From Pseudomonas mendocina (GTDB lineage Bacteria; Pseudomonadota; Gammaproteobacteria; Pseudomonadales; Pseudomonadaceae): a stretch of DNA of 64,000 nt. Under the pieces are notes generated by a model. It made no database searches. It worked only from the letters and a program-made list of their open reading frames with translations, and was not told the DNA's origin. A program made the position numbers and the translations under genes. Of the stretch, positions 1 through 8,901 are shown one piece after another (within the stretch, counting starts at the first letter, position 1; every line of letters begins with the position of its first letter). The DNA is taken from the NCBI RefSeq assembly GCF_003008615.1, contig NZ_CP027657.1, positions 5,208,001 to 5,272,000 on the forward strand, given 5' to 3'.

Positions 1-179
1 GCCTTGGTCACGCCACGATTGCCGCTGGCGGACAGGGCATCCTTGTAGTTGAGCGAGGAATAGCGCACGCGGATCAACAACTCGCCCTGCGGCAGCTGCT
101 CGACGTTGCGCTGGACTACTTCACGCTGGAAACCGCCATCGGCGCCTTCGCTGACCAGCAAGGCCTTGAACTCGGTCAT
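1..179 (-). CDS. acuI: Acrylyl-CoA reductase / quinone oxidoreductase AcuI (YhdH) family, N-terminal part
   Basis: Only the first 59 codons are inside the window; the gene continues to the left. The start ATG is at 177-179, preceded by an AGGAGA-like ribosome site. The visible protein begins MTEFKALLVSEG and continues with the conserved stretch around RYSSLNYKDALS (residues 39-50), typical of the YhdH/YhfP branch of medium-chain zinc-independent dehydrogenases. This branch reduces acryloyl-CoA to propionyl-CoA with NADPH. The family call is firm; the exact substrate is inferred. It lies upstream of nothing visible and is read in the same direction as sohB, with about 75 bases between them. 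Confidence 0.85.
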   Translation of the reverse strand, partial: MTEFKALLVSEGADGGFQREVVQRNVEQLPQGELLIRVRYSSLNYKDALSASGNRGVTK

Positions 180-254
180 CACCCTCTCCTCTTGTCGTGG
201 TTTGCTGCTGCGCGACGCGAGTCGGCCGTGCAGCCCATCATGAACGAAGCGTTA

Positions 255-1271
255 TCAGAAGCGTTGTTGATTGAGCCGGCTCAACCAGGTCAGGACGAAG
301 CGATCCAGTGCCATGCTGGCAGCCAGCCCGACACGCTCCTGCAGGCTCTTTTTCTGAGCGAAATGTAGATGGAACAGTTCAGCCTCGGCGGCGCGCTCGG
401 CCAGATACTGGTCGCTGGTCTTGAGCTCATCCACCAGCAGGCGCTCCTGCGCGGCCATGCCCAGCCAGACTTCGCCGGTGGCGATGGCGTCGATGTCCAG
501 TTGCGGGCGGTAACGGGCGACGAAACCCTTGAACAGTTCGTGGGTGGTTTCCAGGTCTTCCTGGAATTTCTCCCGACCTTTCTCGGTGTTTTCGCCAAAG
601 ACGGTCAGCGTGCGCTTGTATTCACCGGCGGTCAGCACTTCGAAATCGATTTCGTGCTTTTTCAGCAAGCGATGCACATTGGGCAACTGCGCCACCACGC
701 CGATGGAGCCGAGAATGGCGAAAGGCGCACTGAGAATCTTCTGGCCGATGCAGGCCATCATGTAGCCGCCGCTGGCGGCTACCTTGTCAACGCACACGGT
801 CAGCGGAATGCCAGCGTCGCGGATGCGCACCAGCTGTGAAGAGGCCAGACCGTAGCTGTGCACCATGCCGCCACCGCTTTCCAGGCGTAGCACCACTTCG
901 TCCTCGGCCTTGGCCATGGACAACAACGCCGTCACTTCATGGCGCAGGTTGTCGGTGGCCGATGCCTTGATATCGCCATCGAAATCCAGCACGAACACCC
1001 GCGGCTTGCTGGGCGGCGCTTTCTTCTCCTGTTTGGCAGCTTTGGCTTCCGCCTTGCGCGTGGCCTTGAGCTGATCCTTGGACAACACGCTCTGCTCCAT
1101 GCGCTCGCGCAGATCCTTGTAGAAGTCATTGAGCTTCTGCACCTGCAGCTGACCACTGCCGCGCCGCCCTTTGCCGCGCGTGGCGGCGATCGTCACGAGT
1201 ACCACGACGATGGCGACCACCAGGGTCAGGGTTTTCGCCAGAAAGCTGGCGTACTCGCTAAGAAACTCCAC
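255..1271 (-). CDS. sohB: SohB-type inner-membrane serine peptidase (S49 family)
   Basis: Signal-peptide-peptidase-like membrane protease of 338 residues. I chose the GTG at 1269-1271 because a GGGGG ribosome site lies just upstream and the product then starts VEFLSEYASFLAK, as SohB proteins do. The reading frame stays open to 1388, but that extension is Arg/Ala-rich and unlike the family. One membrane segment spans residues 11-30, followed by a charged Lys/Ala/Glu linker (60-90). The S49 domain carries the Ser nucleophile in ASGGY (S167) and the Lys base in EYKRT (about K219). The active site is expected on the periplasmic side. Substrates are unknown. Confidence 0.9.
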   Translation of the reverse strand: MEFLSEYASFLAKTLTLVVAIVVVLVTIAATRGKGRRGSGQLQVQKLNDFYKDLRERMEQSVLSKDQLKATRKAEAKAAKQEKKAPPSKPRVFVLDFDGDIKASATDNLRHEVTALLSMAKAEDEVVLRLESGGGMVHSYGLASSQLVRIRDAGIPLTVCVDKVAASGGYMMACIGQKILSAPFAILGSIGVVAQLPNVHRLLKKHEIDFEVLTAGEYKRTLTVFGENTEKGREKFQEDLETTHELFKGFVARYRPQLDIDAIATGEVWLGMAAQERLLVDELKTSDQYLAERAAEAELFHLHFAQKKSLQERVGLAASMALDRFVLTWLSRLNQQRF

Positions 1272-1471
1272 GGATCCCCCTCGGACATTGCGGCGGCGCC
1301 TGGGCGCACAAAGGCCCAAGCATACCGGCGCAGCGGCCTGCCGGCCAACCTCGGCAGCGCTGCTGCGATTGCCATACAAGCAATTCAAACAAGCGTATGT
1401 TTTTTCGTTGACAGCCCCTGAGCTTCCTCATACCCTCGCGAAACATTCAACGTGCCGAGACCAGTACGGAC

Positions 1472-2170
1472 GTGGGCAGCATCTATCTGATTCGACATGG
1501 CCAGGCTTCATTCGGTGCAGACGACTACGATGTCCTGTCTCCCGTCGGCGTACGCCAGGCCGAAGTGCTGGGTGAACACCTCGAGCAACTCGGCATCAGC
1601 CTCGATCGCTGCGTCAGCGGCAGCCTGCGCCGCCAGCAACACACCGCCAGCGCGGCGCTGCAACGTATGAGCAACGCACCGGCGCTGGATATCGACGACG
1701 CCTTCAACGAATTCGATGCCGATGCAGTGATTCGCACGCTGCTGCCGGATCTGCTGCCGGAAGAGCCCGAAGCCCTGCATATCCTGCGCAACGGTGCGCA
1801 GAACCGCGCCGAGTTCCAGCGCCTGTTCGCCAAACTGATCCAGCGCTGGATTTCCGGCGAACATGACAAACCCGGCCTGCAAAGCTGGCAGGCCTATGTC
1901 GAACAGGTTGAAAGCGGCCTGCGGCGCATCCTCGAACAGGCCAACAGCAAACAGAACATCGCCGTGTTCACCTCCGGTGGCACCATCACCGCCCTGCTCC
2001 GCCTGATTACCGGCGTACCGGCGGCAAAGGCCTTCGAACTGAATTGGCAAATCGTCAATACCTCGCTCAGCCAGCTGAAATTCCGTGGCAGCGAGGTGAG
2101 TCTGGCTTCCTTCAACAGCCATGTGCATTTACAGCTGCTGAAGGCGCCGGAGCTCATCACCTATCGATGA
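1472..2170 (+). CDS. Histidine phosphatase (phosphoglycerate mutase-like) protein
   Basis: A 232-residue member of the phosphoglycerate mutase/histidine phosphatase superfamily. The start is a GTG at 1472, giving VGSIYLIRHGQASFG. The RHG motif at residues 8-10 supplies the phosphorylated His. The region that normally carries the second catalytic His reads FTSGGTITAL (about residue 170), with Ser where SHGG-type enzymes have His. This looks like a subfamily trait rather than decay, because the rest of the domain is complete. The substrate cannot be predicted. It precedes the SCP2 gene by 56 bases in the same direction and is probably cotranscribed with it. Confidence 0.85.
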   Translation: MGSIYLIRHGQASFGADDYDVLSPVGVRQAEVLGEHLEQLGISLDRCVSGSLRRQQHTASAALQRMSNAPALDIDDAFNEFDADAVIRTLLPDLLPEEPEALHILRNGAQNRAEFQRLFAKLIQRWISGEHDKPGLQSWQAYVEQVESGLRRILEQANSKQNIAVFTSGGTITALLRLITGVPAAKAFELNWQIVNTSLSQLKFRGSEVSLASFNSHVHLQLLKAPELITYR

Positions 2171-2226
2171 GTTCCAGCCCACTGCGGCCGCGAGGCTGCG
2201 CGAAACAACCTAAAAAGGATAAGACC

Positions 2227-2538
2227 ATGAGTGTTGCTGACATCGCCCAAACCATGCAGTCCAAGTTCAACGCCAGCGCCGCTGCAGGCCTGGATCTGGT
2301 ATTCCAATTCAACATCGAAGATGGCGAAAACTACGCGCTGATCGTAAAAGACGGCACCTGCGCCCTCGAACAAGGCGACAACCCGAACGCCAACGTGACC
2401 CTGATCATGGACAGCGAAACCCTCAAGGGCATCGTCAGCGGCGAAACCGACGGCATGCAGGCCTTCATGGCTGGCAAGCTGCGCGCCGAAGGCGACATGA
2501 TGCTGGCGATGAAGCTGGGCGAACTGTTCCCGGTCTGA
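2227..2538 (+). CDS. SCP2 sterol-carrier-domain lipid-binding protein
   Basis: Small soluble protein of 103 residues consisting of a single SCP2 domain, a hydrophobic-cavity fold that binds fatty acyl-CoA or other lipids. The start MSVADIAQTMQ is preceded by AAAAAGGATAAG. The domain shows the usual DLVFQFNIEDGE strand, a central NPNANVTLIMDSETL segment and the C-terminal AFMAGKLRAEGDMMLAMKL helix. It sits between a phosphatase and an acyl-CoA-dehydrogenase-associated phosphotransferase/SDR pair, so a role in lipid or acyl-CoA handling is plausible but inferred. A terminator follows. Confidence 0.88.
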   Translation: MSVADIAQTMQSKFNASAAAGLDLVFQFNIEDGENYALIVKDGTCALEQGDNPNANVTLIMDSETLKGIVSGETDGMQAFMAGKLRAEGDMMLAMKLGELFPV

Positions 2539-2562
2539 TCGGCGAGCTGAGCGCAAAACACG

Positions 2563-2592
2563 AAAACCGGAGTCCTGGCACTCCGGTTTTTT
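2563..2592 (+). terminator. Rho-independent terminator after the SCP2 gene
   Basis: AAAACCGGAGT and ACTCCGGTTTT form an 11-base-pair hairpin with a six-base loop ending in a run of six T residues, 25 bases after the SCP2 stop codon. Confidence 0.85.
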
Positions 2593-2758
2593 ATTGCCTG
2601 CGCACAAGCGAAAGCTCAGGTCGAAAATGACTGATCAGGCAGTTTGATCGAGGTGCAACACGCCCGCCTATAACGGCGCGTATTGCTTGTGACAGCCAGG
2701 GTGCAGCATTAGATTAGCCAATTATCTGGGGCACCCATCATAAGTAGAAGGGATAAGC

Positions 2759-3826
2759 ATGGCGCTCACTGACCAATCCACCCGTATCCGTACTGGCGAA
2801 GAACTTGATGCTGCAGTCATCGACACCTATCTGAAAGCCAATATTCCAGGCCTGAGCGGTGAAGCCAAGATCAGCCAGTTCCCCGGCGGCGCTTCGAACC
2901 TGACCTACCTGATCGAGTACCCGCAGCAGGAGTTCGTCCTGCGCCGCCCGCCCTTCGGCCACAAGGCCAAGTCGGCCCATGACATGGGCCGCGAGTACCG
3001 CATCCTAAATCAGCTCAACGCCGGCTTCCCCTACTGCCCCAAGGCCTACGTGCACTGCACCGACGAGTCGGTGATCGGCGCCGAGTTCTACGTCATGGAG
3101 CGGGTCAAGGGCATCATCCTGCGCTCGGAGATGCCGGCCGAGCTGAATTTCAGCGCCAAGCAGACCACCGCGCTGTGCAAGAGCTTCATCGACAAGCTGG
3201 TGGAGCTGCACAACGTCGACTACAAGGCCTGCGGCCTGGGCGACCTGGGCAAGCCCGAGGGTTATGTCGAGCGCCAGATCAAGGGCTGGAGCGACCGTTA
3301 CCAGAAGGCCCTGACCCCGGATGCACCAACCTGGGAACCGGTCAAGGCCTGGCTCAACGACAAGATGCCGGCCGATCACCACAAGCCCGGCATCGTGCAT
3401 AACGACTACCGCTTCGACAACGTGATCCTCGACCCGAACAACCCGATGCAGATCATCGGTGTGCTCGACTGGGAGATGACCACCATCGGCGACCCACTGA
3501 TGGATCTGGGCAATACCCTGGCCTACTGGATCGAAGCCGGCGACCCGGCGCCGGTGCAACTGATGCGGCGCCAACCGAGCAACGCGCCAGGCATGCTCAC
3601 CCGCCAGCAGTTCGTCGACTACTACGCCGAAAAAGCTGGCATCGAGATCAACAGCTTCGATTTCTACTACACCTATGGCCTGTTTCGCCTGGCCGGTATC
3701 GTCCAGCAGATCTACTACCGCTTCTACCACGGCCAGACCCAGGACAAGCGCTTCGCCCAGTTCATTCACATGAACAAGCTGCTGGAGCAGATGTGCCTGC
3801 AGGTCATCGGCAAATCCACTCTCTAA
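2759..3826 (+). CDS. APH/ACAD10-type phosphotransferase family protein
   Basis: A 355-residue protein with the aminoglycoside-phosphotransferase fold of the ACAD10/ACAD11 N-terminal type. The Brenner motif HNDYRFDN (residues 214-221) holds the catalytic Asp, and DWEM (237-240) holds the metal-binding Asp. The N-lobe begins FPGGASNLTYLI (41-52) in place of a classical P-loop. Family members act in catabolism of 4-hydroxy and related fatty acids by phosphorylating hydroxyacyl-CoA; that role here is inferred from the family and from the SDR gene 16 bases downstream. It is not expected to be an antibiotic resistance gene. Confidence 0.85.
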   Translation: MALTDQSTRIRTGEELDAAVIDTYLKANIPGLSGEAKISQFPGGASNLTYLIEYPQQEFVLRRPPFGHKAKSAHDMGREYRILNQLNAGFPYCPKAYVHCTDESVIGAEFYVMERVKGIILRSEMPAELNFSAKQTTALCKSFIDKLVELHNVDYKACGLGDLGKPEGYVERQIKGWSDRYQKALTPDAPTWEPVKAWLNDKMPADHHKPGIVHNDYRFDNVILDPNNPMQIIGVLDWEMTTIGDPLMDLGNTLAYWIEAGDPAPVQLMRRQPSNAPGMLTRQQFVDYYAEKAGIEINSFDFYYTYGLFRLAGIVQQIYYRFYHGQTQDKRFAQFIHMNKLLEQMCLQVIGKSTL

Positions 3827-3842
3827 CCCCGGGGTAATCACA

Positions 3843-4610
3843 ATGTCCAAGACCCAACTGTTCGACCTCGACGGCAAGATCGCCTTCGTCTCCGGCGCCA
3901 GCCGCGGCATCGGCGAGGCCATCGCCAAGTTGCTGGCCCAGCAAGGCGCCCATGTGATCGTCTCCAGCCGCAAGATCGACGGCTGCCAGGCCGTGGCTGA
4001 CGCCATCACCGCCGAGGGTGGCAAGGCCACTGCCATCGCCTGCCACATCGGCGAGATGGAGCAGATCACCAACGTCTTCGCGCAGATCAAGGAACAGTTC
4101 GGCCGTCTCGACATCCTGGTCAACAACGCCGCGACCAACCCGCAGTTCTGCAATGTGCTGGACACCGACCTCTCCGCCTTCCAGAAGACCGTGGACGTGA
4201 ACATTCGCGGCTACTACTTCATGTCCATCGAAGGCGGCAAGTTGATGAAGGGCAACGGCGGTGGCTCGATCATCAACGTCGCCTCGATCAATGGCGTCTC
4301 GCCGGGCGAATTCCAGGGCATCTACTCGGTGACCAAGGCTGCGGTAATCAGCATGACCAAGGTATTCGCCAAGGAATGCGCGCAGTTCGGCATTCGCTGC
4401 AACGCCCTGCTGCCAGGCCTGACCGACACCAAGTTCGCCTCGGCGCTGACCAAGAACGACGCCATCCTCAAGCACGCCCTGCAGCGCATCCCGCTCAAGC
4501 GCGTGGCTGATCCGAGCGAGATGGCCGGTGCGGTGCTGTACCTGGCCAGTGAAGCCTCCAGCTACACCACCGGTGTGGCGCTGAATGTCGACGGCGGCTT
4601 CCTCTCCTGA
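3843..4610 (+). CDS. Short-chain dehydrogenase/reductase (SDR)
   Basis: A 255-residue classical SDR. The Rossmann motif GASRGIG occupies residues 18-24, the NNAA motif follows the fourth strand (94-97), and the catalytic triad is S148, Y161 and K165 in the YSVTK signature. The ribosome site GGGGTAAT precedes the ATG. The gene sits directly behind the phosphotransferase and ends in a strong terminator, so the two form a short operon, probably for side-chain or hydroxy-fatty-acid oxidation. The cofactor is likely NAD(P) but cannot be fixed by eye, and the substrate is unknown. Confidence 0.88.
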   Translation: MSKTQLFDLDGKIAFVSGASRGIGEAIAKLLAQQGAHVIVSSRKIDGCQAVADAITAEGGKATAIACHIGEMEQITNVFAQIKEQFGRLDILVNNAATNPQFCNVLDTDLSAFQKTVDVNIRGYYFMSIEGGKLMKGNGGGSIINVASINGVSPGEFQGIYSVTKAAVISMTKVFAKECAQFGIRCNALLPGLTDTKFASALTKNDAILKHALQRIPLKRVADPSEMAGAVLYLASEASSYTTGVALNVDGGFLS

Positions 4611-4629
4611 GGTCGACGGCATCAACGAC

Positions 4630-4655
4630 AAAGGCACCTTGCAGGTGCCTTTTTT
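4630..4655 (+). terminator. Rho-independent terminator after the SDR gene
   Basis: AAGGCACCT and AGGTGCCTT pair around a TGC loop and are followed by a T run, 20 bases after the SDR stop codon. Confidence 0.85.
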
Positions 4656-4717
4656 GTAGGGTGCGCCGTGCGCACCGCAGATGGATTCGGTCTATCGGAG
4701 CGCACGGCACACCCTAC
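4656..4717. repeat. Intergenic inverted repeat, REP-like
   Basis: Two 18-base arms, GTAGGGTGCGCCGTGCGC at 4656-4673 and its inverse at 4700-4717, differ at a single position and are separated by 26 bases. They lie between convergent genes, immediately after a terminator, a typical position for Pseudomonas REP-type elements. Confidence 0.75.
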
Positions 4718-4739
4718 TTCCGCCACACCCTGTTACCGC

Positions 4740-5387
4740 TTACCAATCCTTCAGCGCGGCTTCGGCTGCAGGATTCATCGGCTCAGCCAGCAGGCCGGTC
4801 GGAGTCAGACTGACGCTATAGACCGCGTCGGCGGCAATCGGCAGATAAGTCACACGCAACGCCTGTGGGTCGAACAGCAGCAAATCACGCTGATTCATGC
4901 GCAGCCAGCGCCACAGATCGACGCCATAGGGGCTTTCGGCCAGCTGTACGCGACCATGCTGCGCCAATGCTTGCTGCTCGATGGCCAGAAAACGCCCGGA
5001 CAAACGCTCCAGTCGGTAGCCAGGCTCCAGACCGATCAACTCGGCCAGGCCTTTCCAGCGAATCAGTCGGCCATCGAGCTGCCACATGTCGCCTTCCAGA
5101 GTAACCGTGCGCTCGCGCCCACCTTCGAGCAGCGTCACCTGATAACGTTGCAGGCCATCGGCCTTGAAGCTCAGCGTCACCAACGGCTTACCCGGCTGCA
5201 ACGGTTCGTAGGCATACAGGTCGTACGCTACCAGGCCCACCAGCCCGGCCAACGCGAGAAATGCCAGACCACAGGTGCCACGCAACCAGCCGAGGAACCA
5301 GCCTGTATTGAGCAGGATGCGCAGTGCCACCAGCAGCGCCAATACGGCCAATAGCGCCACGGCCCAGGCCAACCCGTCGTATTGCAT
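4740..5387 (-). CDS. Conserved membrane-anchored protein of unknown function
   Basis: A 215-residue protein with two hydrophobic N-terminal segments (about residues 8-27 and 40-57) and a C-terminal domain of about 150 residues that looks soluble and is mostly beta strand with Trp/Tyr-rich motifs such as WRWLRMNQRDLLLFDP. The topology suggests a two-pass anchor with the large domain on one side of the membrane. I do not recognise a catalytic signature. Similar Pseudomonas proteins have, to my memory, carried the label multidrug transporter, which nothing here supports. It is transcribed convergently with the SDR gene and divergently from the TSUP transporter. Confidence 0.7.
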   Translation of the reverse strand: MQYDGLAWAVALLAVLALLVALRILLNTGWFLGWLRGTCGLAFLALAGLVGLVAYDLYAYEPLQPGKPLVTLSFKADGLQRYQVTLLEGGRERTVTLEGDMWQLDGRLIRWKGLAELIGLEPGYRLERLSGRFLAIEQQALAQHGRVQLAESPYGVDLWRWLRMNQRDLLLFDPQALRVTYLPIAADAVYSVSLTPTGLLAEPMNPAAEAALKDW

Positions 5388-5489
5388 CGATTGCGTTCCT
5401 TCTCTGGCGAAATCCCGGCATTATGCGCAGCTCTCCTCACGACGAACAGCCAGCAGGCTGCGCATTCGCCCACAAGTCGACACTTTAAT

Positions 5490-6269
5490 ATGCCCTTCGC
5501 TCTCGAGCTCGCCATCGACCCCAGCACACTGGCCATTCTCGCCCTGGTCGCCTTCATCGCTGGCTTCATCGACGCCATCGCCGGTGGCGGCGGCCTGCTG
5601 ACCATCCCCGCCCTGCTCACCGCGGGCTTGCCACCGCACCTGGTGCTCGGCACCAACAAGTTGTGCGCCACGTTCGGCTCGGGTACCGCTGCACTGACCT
5701 TCTACCGGCGCAAGCTCTTCGACCCCAAGCAATGGCGCAACGCGCTGTTGGCGACGCTGGTCGGCGCCCTGCTTGGTGCCGTCATCGCCCACTGGATGCC
5801 AGCCGCCTGGCTCAACCAGATGCTGCCGGTGATCGTCTTCGCCTGCGGCCTGTACCTGCTGTTCGGCCGCATGCCCGAGGCACCGGCCGAACATGACCTG
5901 CCGATCGCCCGTGGCCGACAATGGCCACAAGGGCTGGGCCTGGGCCTCTATGACGGAGTAGCGGGCCCAGGCACCGGGGCATTCTGGACGGTCAGCAGCT
6001 TGCTGATGTACCCACTCGATCTGGTACGGGCCAGCGGCGTGGCACGCACCATGAACTTCGTCAGCAATGCCGCGGCGTTAGCGGTGTTTATCGCATTCGG
6101 TCAGGTGGCCTGGGTGCTTGGCCTGAGCATGGGCGCGGCGCTGATGGTCGGCGCCTTTCTCGGTGCACGCACGGCGATCAAGGGCGGCTCGAAATTCATC
6201 CGCCCGGTATTCATCACCGTGGTGCTGGCACTGACCGCGCGCCTGGTCTGGCAACACTGGATCGGTTAA
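5490..6269 (+). CDS. TSUP (TauE/SafE, DUF81) family membrane transporter
   Basis: A 259-residue polytopic membrane protein starting MPFALELAIDP at 5490; an earlier in-frame start at 5382 would add residues unlike a membrane leader. The family hallmark FIAGFIDAIAGGGGLLT (about residues 20-36) is followed by the conserved LVLGTNKLCATFGSG segment, and the half-repeat YDGVAGPGTGAFW (about 152-164) marks the second bundle. About eight hydrophobic segments are visible. TSUP proteins export or import small organic anions such as sulfonates, sulfite or sulfolactate; the substrate here is unknown. Confidence 0.85.
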   Translation: MPFALELAIDPSTLAILALVAFIAGFIDAIAGGGGLLTIPALLTAGLPPHLVLGTNKLCATFGSGTAALTFYRRKLFDPKQWRNALLATLVGALLGAVIAHWMPAAWLNQMLPVIVFACGLYLLFGRMPEAPAEHDLPIARGRQWPQGLGLGLYDGVAGPGTGAFWTVSSLLMYPLDLVRASGVARTMNFVSNAAALAVFIAFGQVAWVLGLSMGAALMVGAFLGARTAIKGGSKFIRPVFITVVLALTARLVWQHWIG

Positions 6270-6290
6270 CTCCGCCAGGACATAGCATCG

Positions 6291-6351
6291 TGTAGGAGCG
6301 GCTTCAGCCGCGAAATGGTCGGTGAAATTCGCGGCTGAAGCCGCTCCTACA
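6291..6351. repeat. Perfect inverted REP element
   Basis: Two perfect 24-base arms (6291-6314 and 6328-6351), each containing GGAGCGGCTTCAGCCGCGAA or its inverse, flank a 13-base loop. The core matches the common Pseudomonas REP palindrome. It lies between the convergent TSUP and nudC genes and could also stop transcription from either side. Confidence 0.88.
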
Positions 6352-6360
6352 TGAGGAGTT

Positions 6361-7185
6361 CTAAGTCGGCGGCGTCGGCTCGGGCAAACCGAGGCGGCGC
6401 GCGACGTAGAGGTCGATCAGGTGGCGGGCGATGGAGCGCGAAGCCGGCAGCGGCGGCAGCGCGTCGACACGGAACCAGCGCGCGTCCTCGATTTCATCTT
6501 CCTGCATGACGATCTCGCCACCGGCGTATTCGGCGTGAAAACCGAGCATCAGCGAATGCGGAAACGGCCAGCCCTGGCTGCCGATGTACTGCAGGTTCTT
6601 CACCTCCAGGCCAACCTCCTCGCGCACCTCGCGCGCCACGCAATGCTCCACCGACTCGCCTGGTTCGACGAAGCCCGCCAGGGTGCTGTAGACCCCTGTC
6701 ACAAAGCGCGGCGAGCGCGCCAGCAGGACTTCATCGCCACGCGTCACCAGCACGATCATGCTCGGTGCCAGGCGCGGATAATGCTGCGATTCGCAGCTGT
6801 CACAGCGCATCGCACGCTCGCCAGGAAGCTGGCGAGTCGGCGCACCGCAACTGCCGCAGAAACGGTGCTCGGCGTACCAAGTACCGATCTGCGCGGCGTA
6901 GGCGAGCATGCGGAAGGTTTCCGCCTCGCCCTGCAACATGAACTGACGCAGGCTCTGCCAGGTGCAGCCCTCCAGGGTGGCCGAAGGCTTGAGTTGCAGC
7001 AGATAAACAGCATCCTCACCGAAATGACCGATACCCTGCTCACCGATAATTGGCAGATCCTGGCGCTTGATCCAGTCCCGCGGGAACAGCACGCCGTTGC
7101 TGTCGGCAAGAAAGTGCTGCTGGCTGTAGAGCAGCGCCCAGCCACCCGGCTGGGCGGGATCGAGGAACGTATTGCGCCAGACCAT
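6361..7185 (-). CDS. nudC: NAD+ diphosphatase NudC (Nudix hydrolase)
   Basis: A 274-residue Nudix enzyme that splits NAD(H) into NMN and AMP and, in bacteria, removes NAD caps from RNA. The zinc ribbon uses C110, C113, C128 and C131. The Nudix box runs from G171 ([10 protein letters not shown]) through [11 protein letters not shown] near 185-195. The NudC subfamily signature after the box reads SQGWPFPHS, with Gly where SQPWPFPxS is usual. The stop overlaps nothing, but the start codon adjoins the stop of fimL (7185), so the two are probably cotranscribed. Confidence 0.93.
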   Translation of the reverse strand: MVWRNTFLDPAQPGGWALLYSQQHFLADSNGVLFPRDWIKRQDLPIIGEQGIGHFGEDAVYLLQLKPSATLEGCTWQSLRQFMLQGEAETFRMLAYAAQIGTWYAEHRFCGSCGAPTRQLPGERAMRCDSCESQHYPRLAPSMIVLVTRGDEVLLARSPRFVTGVYSTLAGFVEPGESVEHCVAREVREEVGLEVKNLQYIGSQGWPFPHSLMLGFHAEYAGGEIVMQEDEIEDARWFRVDALPPLPASRSIARHLIDLYVARRLGLPEPTPPT

Positions 7186-8864
7186 CAGGCAGCCACCGGC
7201 ATGCCCAGCGCCTTGACGCTCTCTTCGGCAAGATCGAGCACACTCGGGCGGGTTTCAGGGCGCATGACGGCGCCAGCTTCCAGGTAATACTCCAGGCTGC
7301 TGAGTGCATCAGCGAGGGTTTCCAGCATCTGCTCGGACGGCATCTGTCCGGTGTCGAGCATGCGCGTCTGGATGTAGTCGGCGCAGGCCCCGACCAGCAT
7401 CGCGGCGCGACGCTGCTCGAGGAACCAGAGGCCGCCACGCACGGCCTGCAGACTGAACGGTACGTTGGCCAGGTGCATCTTGTCGCCGGCTGATTCCAGA
7501 TACGCGGTAATCGCCCGCTTGGCCAGAGCCAACCCCGCCTGGGCCTCGTCGACCACGACGATGCGTGCTTCGTTGAGCTGATGAATGGCAAAGGAGTCCG
7601 CTTCGTTACCCGGCTCGACTGCAGTCGGCCGGCTATCGCGCCCTTCGCCCCGCTCCAGGCTGGCCACCATGCCTTCGACATAGAGAACGGCATCGGCCAG
7701 TTTGTGCAGTTGCTCCGCCTGCGGTGGCGTATCTTCGCTCCATGCCGCGACCTGCGGCAGCTGCGCACTGAGTGAATTGCCGGCGGAGTTCAGGCCGACC
7801 ATGCCGAGGGTCTTGGCCAGCTTGCCCAGCAGCGCATGCAAAGTCCCCAGGGTTTCCCCCTGCAAGGTGCCGCGCTCGAGCAGGTCGAGCATGTCCTTGA
7901 CGCTGGCCAGTTCTTCACGAATCGCGGTAGACAGCGAACGCATCACCGCCTTGCCCGGCCCAGCAAGACGTTGATATTCCTCTTCCAGCAGGTGATCCGT
8001 GAACGGCAGCGGCGCGAGGCCGAACACTTCACGCATGGCAGTGGCGTGCGGGCCATGGCTGTCGGCGAGCGCGACCAGATACAGCAGTTCCTTGAGCAAG
8101 CTGCGCGGCGCTTCGTATTGCGGGTTGCCGAGCATCAGCTTGAGCTCGCGATCCAGTCGCGAGAACAGCTGCTTGCGCGGCTTGCGCGGCAGCAGTTGGC
8201 CGTCGCACTGCGCTTCGATGGCCGCGGCGCCTATCCAGCACATGCGCCCACGCGGTTCGTTGGCGAACAGGCTGTCCAGCCGCGCCATCGCGCGCACCAT
8301 CAGCTTGAGGCTGGCTTGCGGATTCTGCTCACGAATGAAGCCCAGCAGCCCAATCTGATACATATGCCGCAGGCGCTTGCCTTCGGTCAGTTTGGCAGCG
8401 CCATCGAGCGGCTGGCTAGCCGTATGCGGACGTGCATGATCGAGACGCACACTGAAGAAGAAGCTCTCCGGGAGTGCTTGCTGAGCACCTGCCTGACGCA
8501 GGTCGTTGATCGCCGGCAGCAGCAGCTCGGGCATCTCCTGGCGGTGAGCGTCGACGTTTTCCAGGTAGCGGCGCAACACATGCAACGCGTTACTGAGCGC
8601 TGCCAATTGCACATCACGCTCCTCGCCGGCACCAGCGGGAATGTCAGTGGCCTGATCCAGGACTTCCTGAGCCAACAGCTCGGCGCCGGCCAGTTCGATC
8701 AGGTTGAGCGTACCGCGCACCTGGTGCAGGCTTTCCACCGCCTGCTGCAGCAGGCTGCCGTTGTGCCGCTCGGCGATGAACTGCTCCAGGCTCTGCTCGG
8801 CCTCCTCCATGGTGACGAACAGCTCGTCGCGCACCAGGTTCAGGGATGTGGCTCCACTTACCAT
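7185..8864 (-). CDS. fimL: FimL, Hpt-like regulator of type IV pili and cAMP signalling
   Basis: A 559-residue, all-helical cytoplasmic protein resembling the N-terminal Hpt-like region of the pilus chemosensory kinase ChpA. FimL promotes twitching motility and adenylate cyclase (CyaB) activity and so acts through cAMP and Vfr in P. aeruginosa. The N-terminal Hpt-like helix carries [15 protein letters not shown] (about residues 46-60), close to an Hpt HxxKG core. The rest has no receiver or kinase domain. The assignment rests on length, sequence style and the gene order next to nudC. Whether the visible His is phosphorylated cannot be told from sequence. Confidence 0.85.
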   Translation of the reverse strand: MVSGATSLNLVRDELFVTMEEAEQSLEQFIAERHNGSLLQQAVESLHQVRGTLNLIELAGAELLAQEVLDQATDIPAGAGEERDVQLAALSNALHVLRRYLENVDAHRQEMPELLLPAINDLRQAGAQQALPESFFFSVRLDHARPHTASQPLDGAAKLTEGKRLRHMYQIGLLGFIREQNPQASLKLMVRAMARLDSLFANEPRGRMCWIGAAAIEAQCDGQLLPRKPRKQLFSRLDRELKLMLGNPQYEAPRSLLKELLYLVALADSHGPHATAMREVFGLAPLPFTDHLLEEEYQRLAGPGKAVMRSLSTAIREELASVKDMLDLLERGTLQGETLGTLHALLGKLAKTLGMVGLNSAGNSLSAQLPQVAAWSEDTPPQAEQLHKLADAVLYVEGMVASLERGEGRDSRPTAVEPGNEADSFAIHQLNEARIVVVDEAQAGLALAKRAITAYLESAGDKMHLANVPFSLQAVRGGLWFLEQRRAAMLVGACADYIQTRMLDTGQMPSEQMLETLADALSSLEYYLEAGAVMRPETRPSVLDLAEESVKALGMPVAA

Positions 8865-8901
8865 GCTCTAGACCTCGCAGCGAACATCAGCGAAAACGGC
8901 A

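Noticed and set aside
7040..8864. Frameshifted chemotaxis kinase instead of FimL
   Set aside because: One continuous 559-codon frame in the expected size for FimL and beside nudC; no break seen.
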